A stretch of DNA of 64,000 nt from Anas platyrhynchos. Lineage: Eukaryota; Chordata; Aves; Anseriformes; Anatidae. Both the position numbers and the translations under genes were made by a program. The stretch is from assembly GCF_047663525.1 (NCBI RefSeq), contig NC_092591.1, positions 33,389,001-33,453,000 on the forward strand, given 5' to 3'. This document shows, in pieces, positions 38,976 to 52,880 of this stretch (the stretch's first letter is position 1; every line of letters starts with the position of its first letter). Under the pieces are notes generated by a model that worked only from the letters and a program-made list of their open reading frames with translations, ran no database searches and was not told the origin of the DNA.

Positions 38976-41900
38976 GGAAGGACACAGTAAGGACACAGTA
39001 GAAAGGTCAGTGGGTAATGTATGAGAGGTAGCTGATGTGCTTTTTTCATATCTAAACTGGTACAAGTGGAGTGCAACACTAGCACAAGAATTGTATGGCT
39101 TTATGGAATATTTGACTGGACACAAAGTGACAGCTCAATTATCACTCAGGTGTTTTAAAAAAAAATTAAAAAATAATAAAAAAAATAAGTGTAAATATAA
39201 GTGACATTTAAAAAGAGCTTTTCCAAACAAGATACAACTGAATATATGGAGCTAAGAACTAAATTAAAAGAGAATTAGAAGTCTAGAAGGTTAGAGGCCC
39301 TCGTTCAGGTAAGCGTGCAAGCACGTGTTTGTTCCTACTCAGGCCAGTACGAATATGCTAACTTAAGCACTGAACTGGATAGGAATGTTTCTGGGGGACC
39401 CCGAAGAAGGAAAATGCTGATGCTCTTTTTGTGTCAGAGCATTACTATTTTTCTGAAATCATACACTGGTTATGTCTGAACCTGTGTTTGATACTTTCTT
39501 GTTGGATTCTTAATGAAACTTTAATCTAGTTCTTATTTAACTTTCTCTTATTCCTTTTTTAACAGTAGCTTTAAAGAAACATCATGTAATTGTGTGCAGA
39601 TTGATACTATGAACTGTGTATAAAAAGAAAATCAACCTATGAAGCAGCTATAATCTACCATGTAAACAAATTAGGGATACTTCAGTACTTATTTACTGAA
39701 TAGTCCATAGTTCCAGCACACATGGATTATTCTGTAAATACGTAATCATAGACTGCTTTATTTGATGGCCTTTTTTAGCAGCTTCTCTGGAGTTGTTGTA
39801 GGCTCTCACGTATATGTACTTTTAACTTTTTTAGGAGTGGATTTATGGAATCCATGGAATACCGTGATAACTTCATAGGAGACATTGTGATTCACTGTGT
39901 AGATATGCATTTGACATGATTTCATTTTCTCAACAGTTTCAATGATGTTAAAGATTTGTAATAAAAAAAAAAAATCAAAACTTATTTTGCAATAGCCAGT
40001 TTTCAAAATAATCACTCTCCAATGCTTTGCAGAAATAATTGCAAAATCAAGCAACTCAGAAATTGGTTTTCCCATGGCAATGCCTCAGAGCTCTGGGGTG
40101 CAGTGAACAGTGGTCTCTGAAGGTAATGTTAACTCAGATTCAGTATTTTTAATATGCTTGCCCTTGATGCATTGGTATTAGTGAACTTCGACATTTGGTA
40201 ACACAAAAGTAGTCTGTACTGCAGTCAAAAATATCAATGAGACCTGACCTATACAGTGTTGCAAGAAACTTTTAGTGGAGACAAAACAGGAGATGTAGGG
40301 AGTTAAGAATGCAGAAATGAATGATGGGCTATGTCCTATTTATCTGCAACTATCAAACTGCCACTTACCCTCTCAGAGTCTCTGGATGCTGCTGAAATGC
40401 TGTTTTTGAGAGAAGCAACAGTCAGTAAAGTATCATGCAACTCTCTTATATTGAGGATAATACATCAAGAAAGTACTCTGAATAGTTACAGAACTGTGTA
40501 TGAAAGCTGTAATCTTTTTTCCTTTAAGTGCATGTAAAGGTGAGTGACTACACCTCCCGCTCATTAGGGAGAGATTTGTTTGCTTTGTTTCATTGGTGTC
40601 CTAGCATAGTTCATTACAATTGTACAGACTTCTATAAATAAACTTGGTTTGTTGGTTTAATAAGGTTGATTATGTTTATCCCTTGATTGGAGGTGGTAAT
40701 AGCTTCCTGTTTGTGGAAGTTTGATTTTTTCAGAAACTAACACTTCACTGGAAATTTAAGAAATAAAATACTAACACTGTAAAATAACTAATGAAAAACA
40801 AGGCCTTTCTTTTGCAAGAGGGGCTGTTTACTCCTGGATCACTCCCTGATGACTGGAGTTGCTCCTTACCACTAGAATCAAACGGAGCCCGTTGGAAGGT
40901 CAGTTCACTTGCATTTCTGCTGCATCTTGTTAAATATACAAACTTTGCTTGTCTTGTAGAAATCCAAGCTATTCTTGTAATCAAAGCTGCTAAAGCATGT
41001 AACTGAGCTTAGAAAAGCTACTGATTGAGATGGAGTGAGGCTGTACTCAGGACTGTAACGGAGACTTGATTAGCTAAGTGTTCCTTTGATGTACTTGAAC
41101 AAAATGCATTTTGAAGTTTTCCTCCTCATGAGCTTTTTTTAAAATGAGTATGCTTTTAAGCTGCCATGCCAGGTCACAGATTTTAAAGAAATCTTGGCAT
41201 AAACAGTCTTGCGGGTGGGTTGTTAATTTTTAACTGGCTTTGGGAGGAATAGTCCCTCAAAGGAAAATATGGGATGTGCTCTTATCCCTCAAAGGAAAAG
41301 GAATTAAATTTCTGTGAGGAGAAACTGCTTTAGCAGAAGGTGAGAACTGAAAATTAGGGGCTTACAGAATACTTCACTAGTTTTACGTACTGGGGAATAA
41401 ACAGACACGTAGAGGTCATCTTGGATTTTGGCTTTTTGCCTTTTGGTTTATTGGTAAGCCTCTGTCAGCTTGTTCTACAGAAAACAAAGGGTGGATAGGG
41501 TATTTAACTTACATTGCAGGTATAGTTTTAACAACTGGCAAGGTTACTTGTTTCAGATGATGTTTGTAAGTACAACCTAATGCTAAGTAATGTACACAGA
41601 AGCAAAGAATACAGGTTATTTTCTGTCACGAGGCTGTAGTCATATAATAACCAGAATATGAGAGGTCTGCCTTTGCAGACAATATAAGTAAGATTATTGT
41701 GACTTGTTCTATGGTGCAAGTTGCAGTAAAGAAATCCTAAGATGTTCACTTAAGAGTGCAGGAGGGAGAGGGGGGATTTCAACAGCTGTAAAACATGCCC
41801 CAAAATCAAACAGGTAAAGCTTTATCGGAAATCCCTGATTATTGTGACTTTGTGTTTAATGAAAGGACCGTTATTGAATCATTTGTTTGCTCTCCTTCAT

Positions 41901-43958
41901 GACTGCGGATAAATGTGTAATTGCCATATGCCCCAAATGGGGACAAAAGTGTATTGGACTCCAGTGCAGCAGCATAAATATCAACTTCATCACTTCTTTG
42001 TAATTCTTGGTGGCAGGTCTGCCAACAGGTAATTTGCTAGCATAATTTATCAAAGTGAAATTGCTGTATAAAAATAATAAAAAATCATCTCCTAAAACCA
42101 GATGCATGGCTATCAGATGCAGGCCTTCCACTGGAAGCTGTAGTGGAGGAGTAGAAGCTGTTGGGAAGCAGCAGCCTGAATGTGAATGACTCGGCAGCTC
42201 ACCTGTGGACACTGCTCGAAGGTGGCAGTTCTTGTACAACCTCGGCTCCTTACCTATCCCAGGTATTTCTCATTTTATTCAAGCAACAACTAATTTATTT
42301 TGATGTGGTATGGTAGTGGTATGACAGTCAGAACAAAAATGTTGCTTACATCCCAGTTATGCTTTGGAACATTATGATAAAAAATTAGATCTTCTCCCAA
42401 GAGTGGCCCTAGTGCAGTGATTACTTTGGCTGCAGTTAGCCCAAACACATGCTCAACAGTTAGTGTAACGCTGTAGACTCCCTTCATTTGGGGGAAAAAT
42501 TACCTCTGTGACTAGAAAAGTAGCTTGTATGTAACATAAGCACTAAAAAAAGCAAGAAGTTTTATTTCTTTGGCCTTGAAGGCATACCAGTCATGAAAAA
42601 CAGTAGCTATTTATGTAATGAGGTTCTACACCACGAAGTATCATAACAGACTATAGAAGCAGATCTGTTTTTCCATTATCATGGCAAACTTGAAGATTTG
42701 ATTAAATGCATTCTTCCTCTGAGAAAGAATAAATGAAGTTCAAAAACAATCATTTTCAGTTTTGTATCTGGATTAGTTGATCAATTCAGTTGCTTTTTTA
42801 ATTTCCATGGCAAAGTTTCATCATATTTTGTGAAGTGATCAAAGATAAGAAGCTGAGGATAGTGAAGTAAATAGAGAAAATGGAGAATATTTTCATTTGC
42901 AGGTGACCTGAATTGCAAAGTCACAGTTTAAGGTTTTCCCTTGGTGCCTATTTTGTGCTGTTTACTGGAAGCTGAGACTGAGGTCTCTGCAGACTGCCAC
43001 ATGCCAAAATTTTGAATGGTGAGCAGAGACAGCCTGGGTGATTTCTCTGGTCCTGCTCTCTTCAGGAAGTGATTCATAGTGGGATCCACTGTTACCCAGC
43101 ATAGAATGGGTCATAATGAACTTGGTGATGCTTGGTTGTTAACTATAAGTTATGACCTCAAATTTAGAGAGCATTTGCATTCTGAAGGCTGCTTATTGCC
43201 CCTTTGTTTTTCTCTGTTCCTCAACTTCCACCTTGAAACCAACTGTTTTATCATATCTGAAAAACGGGACCAAGGGGAGAGCCTGTCAGTAATGCAACTT
43301 TTCCAATGGTCCCCTTGTCCTGTATGTTCCTCTGTGCTGGGGCAGCGCTGGGCTCCACGAAAGCAACGTCTGTGGTGCAGGGAGCATCAATCCAGCAATA
43401 CTGGGGCTGCAGTACCTGAGTCACAAGGAGAGTGAAAAGCAGTGTCTCAAAGGCTGACCTGTAGGAACCTGGGAACTGTTCTTCTCTGGCTCCCTTGACT
43501 TGTTTTTCTAGTCCCCTGAGTTCAGGAGGACGAGGAGTCAACTTTTGCTGCTGAATATGCTGAACAACTCCCTCAGCTCAGTGGTGGTTTCTAAGCACCC
43601 CTCTCCAACTGCCTTCACAAGCTTTTTGGCACTGGTTTGTACAGTGTGCACAGCTGTACCTGATTAGATGCTGGAAAAAATGGGCTTGGATTTTCCTATT
43701 GCCTTTGGTTTCTTTATAAGAGCAAAAATATGCATATAGTTTTAACTTATTACTGTAGCTGAAAATTAATCCTGGGAAAAGACCAACATTGTATTGTAGA
43801 AAATCATTCAGTATTAAAAAGAATCGATTTGTCAAGCTGAACCTGACAAATCAGAGGCAAAGCACCGCTCAGCCATGTCAGGTAGCCTTGGTAACCATCC
43901 ACCTGGGCAACCACACACAAAAATGTCACTTTGAGGAGCCTGTGGGGCTTTGCAAATC
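38976..43958. other. Intergenic DNA downstream of RTF1
   Basis: AT-rich, with an A-rich low-complexity patch at 39147-39188. Only short open frames without recognisable domains or paired splice sites. No repeat family recognised. Confidence 0.55.
38978..38999. repeat. 11-bp tandem duplication
   Basis: AAGGACACAGT occurs twice in a row just after the predicted RTF1 cleavage region. Confidence 0.85.
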
Positions 43959-43975
43959 TTTTTTTTTTTTTTTTT
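43959..43975. repeat. T17 homopolymer
   Basis: Run of 17 T. It could mark the 5' side of a minus-strand retroposed poly(A) tail, but no retroposed body was recognised beside it. Confidence 0.8.
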
Positions 43976-46900
43976 AATGAGTAATAAATGGCTACAGCAT
44001 GCACATCATCCAGGAAATCAACCACATTGCAAGCATGTAGGTTTTTCAATAAAACAATTCACATAAAGTTGATGAAAATGTCTTACTGTACTTGTGTCTA
44101 TAAATGGAAGACAATGAAGGCTCAGTATTTAGAACATCGAGTGGCTCTGGTCCAAAAGTTCTGTGGCTGAAACTACTGCTCAAAAAATTTGAGACAATAG
44201 AGTAGGTATTAGTAAAGAGGAAACACACATGTACAAAAACAGAATCAAGGGAGGACTACTTTTTTGAAAGTGAAGTGAGCCACATGATTTGACCAATCTC
44301 CTTTAAATGGATTAGCACTTGGGTTATTGTTATAAGGCAAGGTGCTATAATGCTGACAGAGGACAGCGAATGGTCAGCTTTTGAGGGGATTTCTCTTGGT
44401 GTGGGAGGACTAAGACTGCAGTCTCTGGACGTGAGTGAAATCGTTCCATTTGCTTGCTTGGTTGTGGAAGGATCTGTTGGCTTTCTTGCTGAGTGAATTA
44501 GACTGACGCTCTAGCTTACAACCAAAGAAATGTTTAAACGTTTTATTTTTGTCTCTGTCTTGATCCTAGACTTTACCTTCATAGATGTGAACAGACCTAA
44601 GAAAAAAATGTAACTTAATCAAATAGCCACTTCTTACATTATCAAGAAGAAAAAGAGTAGGAATGCTTATTTGTTATTGAGAGCACTGCATATATCAGAG
44701 CACTGCATTCAGTTTCCACAAATTAAGCATGGAGAATCTTGAAGCTGTTAATCAGTCTGGAGGGTCAGAAGTTTTGCAAAATATTCTTTTTGGTCTTTTT
44801 GATCCTTGTAAGGATGACTCTGAAAAAGTAAAGAATCCCTGTAAGGGACAGACATACAGCCATCATAAATGTCTCACCAGGCTCTAAGAGACTGATTTCT
44901 CCTTTCTATCAAGGGGCTGAATATTTCACAGGAAAATTTTGTGGTGAGGGAGAAATAGAGTAGGTTTTCTAATAGATTACCAACAGGAGGGACTGCAAAT
45001 CAGTCAAGTGGAGAAAGAGAGATGCCAGATGGGGAAGGGCTCCCACAAGAAGGCAGTTACTGTCAGAAGTTTTGCCAGGGAATATTCCATCACTTTTTTT
45101 CTAGTGAGAAATAGCATTCCTCTTCTAGGTGGGGAAGGGCAGCAGAGCCACGATGCTGAGTCTAATCAAATATCCCTTTGGGCCATTATACTGTCTCAGG
45201 CAGTGGTATAAGAAATAGGGCATGGAGTTCTCTTTTCCCCCTTAATATCTTACTCCAGCTTCTCAACATCCACAGTTCAGGGGCATCCGGAACAAGAGGT
45301 GGTTTTGAAATGGTTTACACTTAATCACCAATGGACCTAGCTTTTCTGGGTTTGTTCGCTCTCTTTTGGAACCAATATAAGAGCAAGTGACACAAACAAC
45401 TGCAGTTTTCCAAGTGGGTAGAAGCCAAGAGATGAGAGAGGAGCACTCTAAGACTCACCAGTAAGAGCCTATGGGAGGAGGAGCAAAGTGCAACAAGAAA
45501 CTGTGATGGTCTTCATTGCGTGCAACATTTGCAGAGGAATTGTGGGTTTGTAGACTTCAAAGAACCTGACTTGTTGCTAAAGATCTTGATGTTCTCTTTC
45601 TTTTGCTATTCAATAAATGCCTGAAGAGGAACTAAGAGGAACAAAGTTTCTGATAACTGGGGGAAATGGATGTTCAAGTATTTCTCAGTTTAGGTGGCCC
45701 AGTTATGTTTCTGGTGAGCAGATGACAGTGATAGTTTTCAAAGCCTCCATGTTTTATTGGGAACAAGACAGTAAACTGCAATGTGAGCAGCGTAGGGGCT
45801 GAGCGCCTGCCTGGCCAGACTCAGACTGGCTGCTTTAAGCTTAGCTGGCTGCTGGCCTGAGCTGCTTGCAGAGGTGTGAGTAGAACCAGTGCAGGGCTTT
45901 TGCTGATGTGGGAGAACGAGCACCATTCCTCTGGCAGGTAGTCGTGTTCACCAGCTCCTGTGCTGCCAGGGCTCAGCTGGCTGAGCTGTGCTGTCTTGAG
46001 AAAAGATTGTGGGGAAATGGTTAGAGAGCCTGTCATGCTGTCTGTGTGACACTGCCAGTTTCTTTAAGACAGTTCTGTTGGGGATGTGTCATAAAATCTC
46101 ATTTCTTGCAGTCAAGCTGATAATGTATGATCCCTTTTGTTTTGATTCCTTTTTTCCGGCATATACTTTTCTAAGCACATCGAATGTGGGCTATATGCCT
46201 TTACTTTCAAGGCTCTCTGCCACTTATCCCCACCCTACTAATCATCTCTCATTAATGAGATGCTGACTCCTGCATCTAATCTATGGCTGGTTTAAATGTC
46301 TTTCAGACAAGCTCCTTCATGCTTTCTGCCCTGCTGCTTCTCAGGTTTCAGCGGAGCTTTGTGCAAACTCTCTCAAGGGTTCTGAAATCACCCTTTGGTT
46401 TCATCTGCTGAGCTCAACTGCATCTTCATGCCCGGGGGCCTCAGTCCCATACCCTGCCACCTCCAGCCAAGATCTCTCCTGTTCGCCTTCCAGCCTGTTG
46501 GGCCCAGCTTTCTGCCCTGCTCCACCCTGGGCAGAGCAGCTCAGTGCAGGGGCTACAGCCATCCAGAGGGAGCAAGCAGCAGCGATTTTCCACGGTGTTC
46601 TCAAGCCTGCATTCAGCACTGGCACTACCTGCAGAGTCTGCCCAGGCTCCTGCAGCCTTGTGTTTTACAGGCAAACAAAGTGTCAGGTTTTGATTATGTT
46701 TTCATGGTTAAGCACACTGTGTTCCATTAAAATTGGGATTTTCCTGTGAAGTTTTCTTTACATTCTTTTTGTTTTCAAGTATTGCTGTTTCCTTGCAGCG
46801 CTACTACAGTGCATGAAGGTCAGCTTCAACTATATCTTGCCTGTATGGAAAAACTAGTATGGAGAAACCTCCAGTATTTGTTCTTTATCCTCGTTCTCTA

Positions 46901-49900
46901 TTTGCTTTTCACTATCAGTGTTTATAAATCAAAATACAATAATATAATTAAAATGTGTAATAATTTGTTTTTAGTAGAACTATTTTAGTGATAGACGCAG
47001 ATGTTGTGGGCACAGTGTCAGAAATTGCAGTGCTATGGATTGTCTATCAGAAAGATATAAAAAAAATAATACTGGCTTTAAATATTTACTTGTCCTAGGA
47101 TATAGATTTATAGTTTCTTAAGGTGAGATCATAACATTTTGTCTATGGTAATAAAAAGAGTAACCATTAAGTTATTTCAAACTGATTTATTCTCATAAAA
47201 CGGCGCTACAAGCTCACCTCCTGGGAGCCACGTGGCTGTGCAGGCTGGAGAAGCACCTTTCTGCTCCACCAAAAGTGCTTGAGCAGGACCTTTCTGAAAT
47301 CATGTAGGAAAAGATCAAGCCCTTTCCCTCCTGAGCTACAACAGGGTTTTCTGAACAATTCTACCAAAGTGGTATTTCCTGGACATCCCCTTGAGCAGCT
47401 GGTCTCAGCTTACAAAGATGAGCTTCTGAACCCTGCAATATTCCTATGGGCCTGTGCTGGCAAATGAGAGCAAGGCTGTGGCTGAGGGGAAAAACAAAAC
47501 GTACTATGATGTGAATGCCAGGAATCTGCTGATTTCAGGATGACTCTATGCCCATACTGTTCAGCTGTTAGAAACTGATGTCCCCATTCCATGATCACTG
47601 TAATATTCACTATGCTAACTGAGGCAAGTAGGAGGCCTTGGGACAAGATGCCAAAAGTGTGCTTCAGGCAGTCTGGGCCAAGTTTAAGGGATTCGTCTCA
47701 GAGGAGAGGACGGAGGATTGTTATTCCCCATCACAGAGCACCACAGGCAACTGTGTTCTGCACAAGTGCAGCAGGGTAAGAAAATGTTCATGAGTGGCAC
47801 TTATTTATTGAACTATTTTTATTTAACTCTATGCATCACATATTCTCTTTTCAGTCTCTTCTGGGTAACTAGATGATTAATTGTAGCATTTTTTCCTAAA
47901 ATCTCAGGATGCTTTAAAACCAGAAATAAGAAAAATATAAGAAAGATGTCAGGATCTCATTGGCTTAGGAACTGGTGGTGTAAATTGGAAACATTTCCTT
48001 TTGTTCACATCACCCTAGGCCCCTTCCTGTGAGCGCTATCGCTCCTTCACTGGGCTGCTGGTAAAACTCCCCCATCATAATGTGCATAACTTTCTGTGTT
48101 ATCTTCTCAAATATCTTTCCTGCAGAATTGCCTGAACCTCCTGGGAGAAGAAGAAAAAAGTTATATCATATGAATGTACAATCAGGACAGAAAATTCTGT
48201 TCTCTCCTAGACTATTTATACTTGAGTTTGTTTCTTCTCATGCTCTACAGGAAAGACTGCACAATGTGTGCAATGGTGCTATGTAAAGGTAGCTAAGAGG
48301 GATTGTCTCTTATCTTTGACACAAACGTTACAAAAGTCTATTCCAAAAACCTGAACAACACAATACTCTTTCAGTAAAGAGAAACGGTTTGGTATGTTCA
48401 CATATTTATTAATATTTCCCAACAAACTAAAAGGTCATAGAGTTCTTAAGTAGTCAAACAATGGTGTACCTCAATGGTGATTTCATCATCTCTCTTTCTT
48501 CAAGTTTGAACATGCTTTCAGCTTATCCTCCTGGTCTAAATGAAGACATTAAATGCATTAGTGTTAGGACTGAATATTTTTGAGATGCACAATTTGAATT
48601 TCACGAGAAATAGTAAAAGGAGTAAATAAAGCTGTTCTGTTCTCTACAGTGAATCTATCCTTTTGGATTCAAAAAGAGCCTGTTGTCCAGGTTTATGATA
48701 ATAAATTTAAACTGGATAATAATTTAATCCAGAAAGAAGGAAAATGGTGTTACAGAAAGATTTAAATTTCACTGAGGAGGAACTGAAATAGTACAATAGC
48801 CTGATTTGCTAATGTTATAATCCGCAATAAACTAGTCTGTGTTTACTCTGGGCAAACACGGCTGGTAAGCAGTTTCTGTCCTGCAGCGCTGCGAGTCCTT
48901 TGTCTATTCAAGGAGCGTGTCCCATGCGCTGCAGCTTGCTTCACCACCCAGCACTATTTCCTTGTGGCTGGGCCTTCCTGTCAGCCCCACCACTGAGAAA
49001 CCAGGGAAGGATGCAGAGATGGGGGGCCAGAGGCCCCCTCACTCACTAGAAGCAGAGTTTGGTTTCTGACTTTGGTTTAGGTACAATCTCTAAAGCAGCT
49101 CTTAAGAAGTTGCAGTATCAGAGGCAAGATATTTGTCAAAACATACAAGCTAAGTTGAGAAAAGTCAATCAGGTGTCAAAGAATATTGTATTTCCAGAAG
49201 GAAAGAAATATAGGTACAGCCTTTAAAAATAAAAAATGAATAAAAACATATTGGGAGGGGTATCTAATCCAAGAGCATGTTGCAATAGGATGTAAACATC
49301 TAAAACTGAGGAAAATATGCATGCATATTAAACTTAAATAAAGAAAAAGACACAAACATACAATGAAACTGTATCAGGATGCAAAATAAAACCATTGAGG
49401 CGCCACGTGTTGGAAGGGAGAAAGCCTATATTATCTTGGATGGTATTAAACAGCAGAATCAAAACACTGAGAGTGGACAGCGGAGAATGGAAGTTAAAGG
49501 ACTTTAAAGGAAGTTAAAAGACACTAAGAAAATACATTTTGTACAACATAAGTTATTCTGAAGACAGGGAGAGCTGTAATTTAGATAGAAAGGTAAAATA
49601 AAATAGAGTAAATAAATAGCTTCTGATTGTTCTAGAGATTATAGATTATTCTGTGCTTATAAACATGGCAGGGCATGTCAGGAGGATAGGTAGGTAGACT
49701 GGAGTTCACAGGTGTGCTGAACAAATATTTTAAAGGTGTGAGAAGGAAATTGCTGTGATATAAGATACAGTTACACTGAAAAAATAAATAAATAAATAAA
49801 AATTCTACAAATGTAGACCAGCATCTTTACTGCTTCAGCAAAAACTTAGAGAGGAATTTGCTAAATAGAACATTAAAGAAAAGCCTACTAAATGGCTGAA

Positions 49901-52377
49901 TTCTGTAGTAATTATGGAGAATAAAGGTGTAAAGGTTTGCTTAGCTTTAGCTTCAGTGAAAAAAGCAATATAAAAATGGCTCAAACTGTAAACTATTGGT
50001 TTCAAATGAAGGTAGATGTAGAAGTATATCAAAGAATGTGTAACAAAAAAAATCAGAAATGCCAAAGAAATGTTTGCCATGACAATTGTGGAAATTTAAG
50101 ATCTGCAATTTAAAATGGCCTAGATTTTCTAGCATGTGCCTGAAGGAAATTCTGTACCAGTCTGGATTTTCTTTGGACATAATTCAGAGTTCAAGTACTA
50201 AATCTGTAATCTTATTTAAAAAAACTATAGCTGGTATGTGGCATGCTAAATGTGTTAACAGCCTGTCAGTTGTAACCAGTAAAGAGTGGGTTCCCCATTT
50301 CATTTGTAAGTTCAATGTTTTGCAAAAGGATATGACTATATGTATTTTCTATTGAGTATAGAGTATCCACAGTCAAATAGTCTTGGGGAATAAAAAACAA
50401 ACGTTTTAAAAGACTAGAGAGTTAAGCCCAAACTGTTAACTGGCATAGCTAAAAATCTTTGAAACTAGGGAGCTTTTAGTAGAAAGCTGAGAACTGAGCT
50501 TCTTTACAGTAATATAGGCAGTATTAAAAATGTGAGTACTGTGATCTGTTACATGCACAAGGGAAGAATAAAACTGAAAATATTCTAGGAAAAAAGGAGA
50601 CCTGAGACAGTGCAACAGCAAATAAGGTAGAAAAAGACTAGGCTTTCTATATTTTCATTGAGGTCCTACAAGATGGTCAGGTGTATAAAAGGAATAGCGA
50701 ATATTTTCATTCGCACATAAAAATGAGAAAATAATAAAAAAAAGAACTAGTTATTTCCAATTAAAACAGAACATAGGCTGTTAAACTTTGAGAGTATTGG
50801 TAGGTAACTGTGAGCCAAAGACAAGAGAGTAAACTTTAGGAGCTGTTTTGGAGTCATTAAATGAAAAGACAACTCAGAGAAACTTGGAGGATGAGTGGTA
50901 TATGCCTTATGTGACCTTTTTTGTTTTGTTTAAGGCAGAGATGTAAATATAATTTTCCCTTTCTGAAACTGGTGTGAGCGAACCAAATCAGCTGTTGATG
51001 TGGGGCAACATTAGATACACAGGATTTCTGTCACTACTTCATTCCAACCTGAGCTTCTCCTTTACAGTCTCTTAACTTTGTTAAAAATCACTTTCCTTAC
51101 AAGTTTTAGGTTCATATTTCAGAGGTTTCAGTGTGATAGATAAGAGGTTGCTATGTTGTATACGGAAAGTAAATTAAGGAAGACCGTACAGAGTTTAAAA
51201 TTAGACTATGTTTGTCTAATTATATTACCCAGTTACTAGTGGATTGATCGTAGCAGCTTGGTACATGCATTATTTCTGGCTTAGTTATTCACACTATCCT
51301 TTTTTTTAGAAGAATAGTGGGAGTGAGGCATTGAACAAATAAGACAAGGAAGAAAAAAAAAGATTTTAAACTTGAATTGCTAACTGAACATTTCAGAGGA
51401 TTAACTGAAGGTCTGTTAGAAGCTGAATGAAAAGAAAACATGCAGTTATGGCTCAGTGGCATGATTATTTCCATTCAATGTTTATCTTTCTTCAGCAAAT
51501 GAGATTAAAAATACAGTGGTAGATATGAAAATTTGTTGAGAACATTGCTTTTCAAAAATGATTAACTCCAAGCACACAAGGAAAACAGAGCTGTTGGGCA
51601 TTACATTGGAAACCAACGCCTTGTTATCTCATCCATATAATAGTTTAGCACTGCAAGGGAGCTGGGTGCATGAGGTGAACATGGTGTGAAGACTGTTGCA
51701 GCCCCAGAGCATTTGCATTAACTGAGGTTTAAGTGGGAGAAATGTTCAGCTCTGATACAGATACGGGCTCTCCAGTGCCTGGACATCAGGGTATTCTCAT
51801 AAAAGGAGGCCGCTCCATCACCCATCCTTTTTTTTTGCCTAGCATAGACAGAAACAAAGAAGCATGTGGAAAAATAATGTATACTGGCAGGCTTGTAGTA
51901 GGTGAAGTTGATTATAACCATCTAGTTGATAATTACCATCTAAGCTGTAAATCTATCTGGTGATAGAGGCCCCGATAAAAAACAAAACAAAACAAAACAC
52001 AACAAACATGCACTTAGAGGATGAAGAAAATACCATTCCTGGAGCAATGTTGTGCCTAGAGCACAAAGACTCACTGAAGGGGCTGGTACCTTATGGATAC
52101 TTCAGTTACAAGAACAGATGTAGGGGAATTACATTAGGGGAAGTTGGATGGCCAGAAGCAGGGTTTGGGAGCTGCTGGCTTTCCCCAGCGCTCATCCAGT
52201 CTCTCTCACAGTCACTGAAGCTGCAGCTCCTCAGGGGAGAGCAGGAACCTACCCGCTGCCAACACCAACTGGCCCGAGCGAAAGGATTGATTTTAAAGAA
52301 CTTTATTGAAAATGTTCTTCACAAAGTGCAGCAAGCAATCTAAAAGATATTAAGGAAGGCTGGCAGCTGGACATATC
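43976..52377. other. Intergenic DNA, A-rich from about 48.6 kb
   Basis: No gene supported. 46400-46680 is a modest GC-rich patch with overlapping chance frames on both strands. 48.6-51.4 kb is conspicuously A-rich on the plus strand, as in decayed retroelement coding strands, but I find no conserved reverse-transcriptase, gag or LTR motif. Confidence 0.5.
49781..49802. repeat. (AAAT)n microsatellite
   Basis: About five AAAT/AATA units, uninterrupted. Confidence 0.85.
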
Positions 52378-52880
52378 TCAGGTCCGTAGCTTGCTGTAAA
52401 CACCAGCTAAGCGCTTGCTATGGACCAGGAGTGCCAGGCTTGAGGGCAGCACCAAGCCCTGGTGAGCCTCACCTGGGGCCTCCCCACAGGCATGGGCCCA
52501 AGGCCTCTGTGTAAGCTCAGCCCAGGGCCCTCGGTCCATGCTTGGGCTGTATCGTGCTGGAGGGCTGCTGGCCCCTGGCTCAGCTGTGCCTCTGGTGCTT
52601 CTTGCTCGGGACCTCAGGACGCATCCCCATGTGGCCTGTCCCTGTGGCCCTGACTGGAGCTGGCCACAGCCCCAGCCTTAGCCTTGTGCCGTGAGTTGTC
52701 TTTCTGGCCTGGCCTGCCCCAGCACCGTGATTCTGGGCCTGTTTGGCCTAGGCTTGTGGTGGGACATGGCCTCCATGTCTGCCAGGGCGTGGATGGACAG
52801 GCCCTGACGACCCATGGCGCCCCTGATGGTCTGGTGGTGGGAGATTCTCTGCAAACACCGGCTTCGTCCCAGAAACGCTG
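52378..52880. other. GC-rich, CpG-poor islet, unidentified
   Basis: About 500 bp of markedly GC-rich sequence within AT-rich DNA. GGCCT occurs about nine times at irregular spacing and CpG is scarce, unlike the RTF1 promoter island. Two chance frames (52462-52653 and 52684-52944) show no recognised domain. It could be a decayed repeat or LTR; I cannot name a family. Confidence 0.45.

Noticed and set aside
46395-46749. Overlapping frames on both strands in a GC-rich patch
   Set aside because: No domain, no consistent codon pattern and no splice context; typical of a modestly GC-rich chance region.
48080-48286. Possible exon beginning after TTTCCTGCAG at 48125 (LPEPPGRRRKK...)
   Set aside because: Good-looking acceptor, but no partner exon, no donor in a sensible phase and no protein family recognised.
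48600-51400. A-rich stretch considered as an endogenous retrovirus or LINE body
   Set aside because: No LTR, primer-binding site, protease, RT or integrase motif could be read in any frame, so only the composition is reported.
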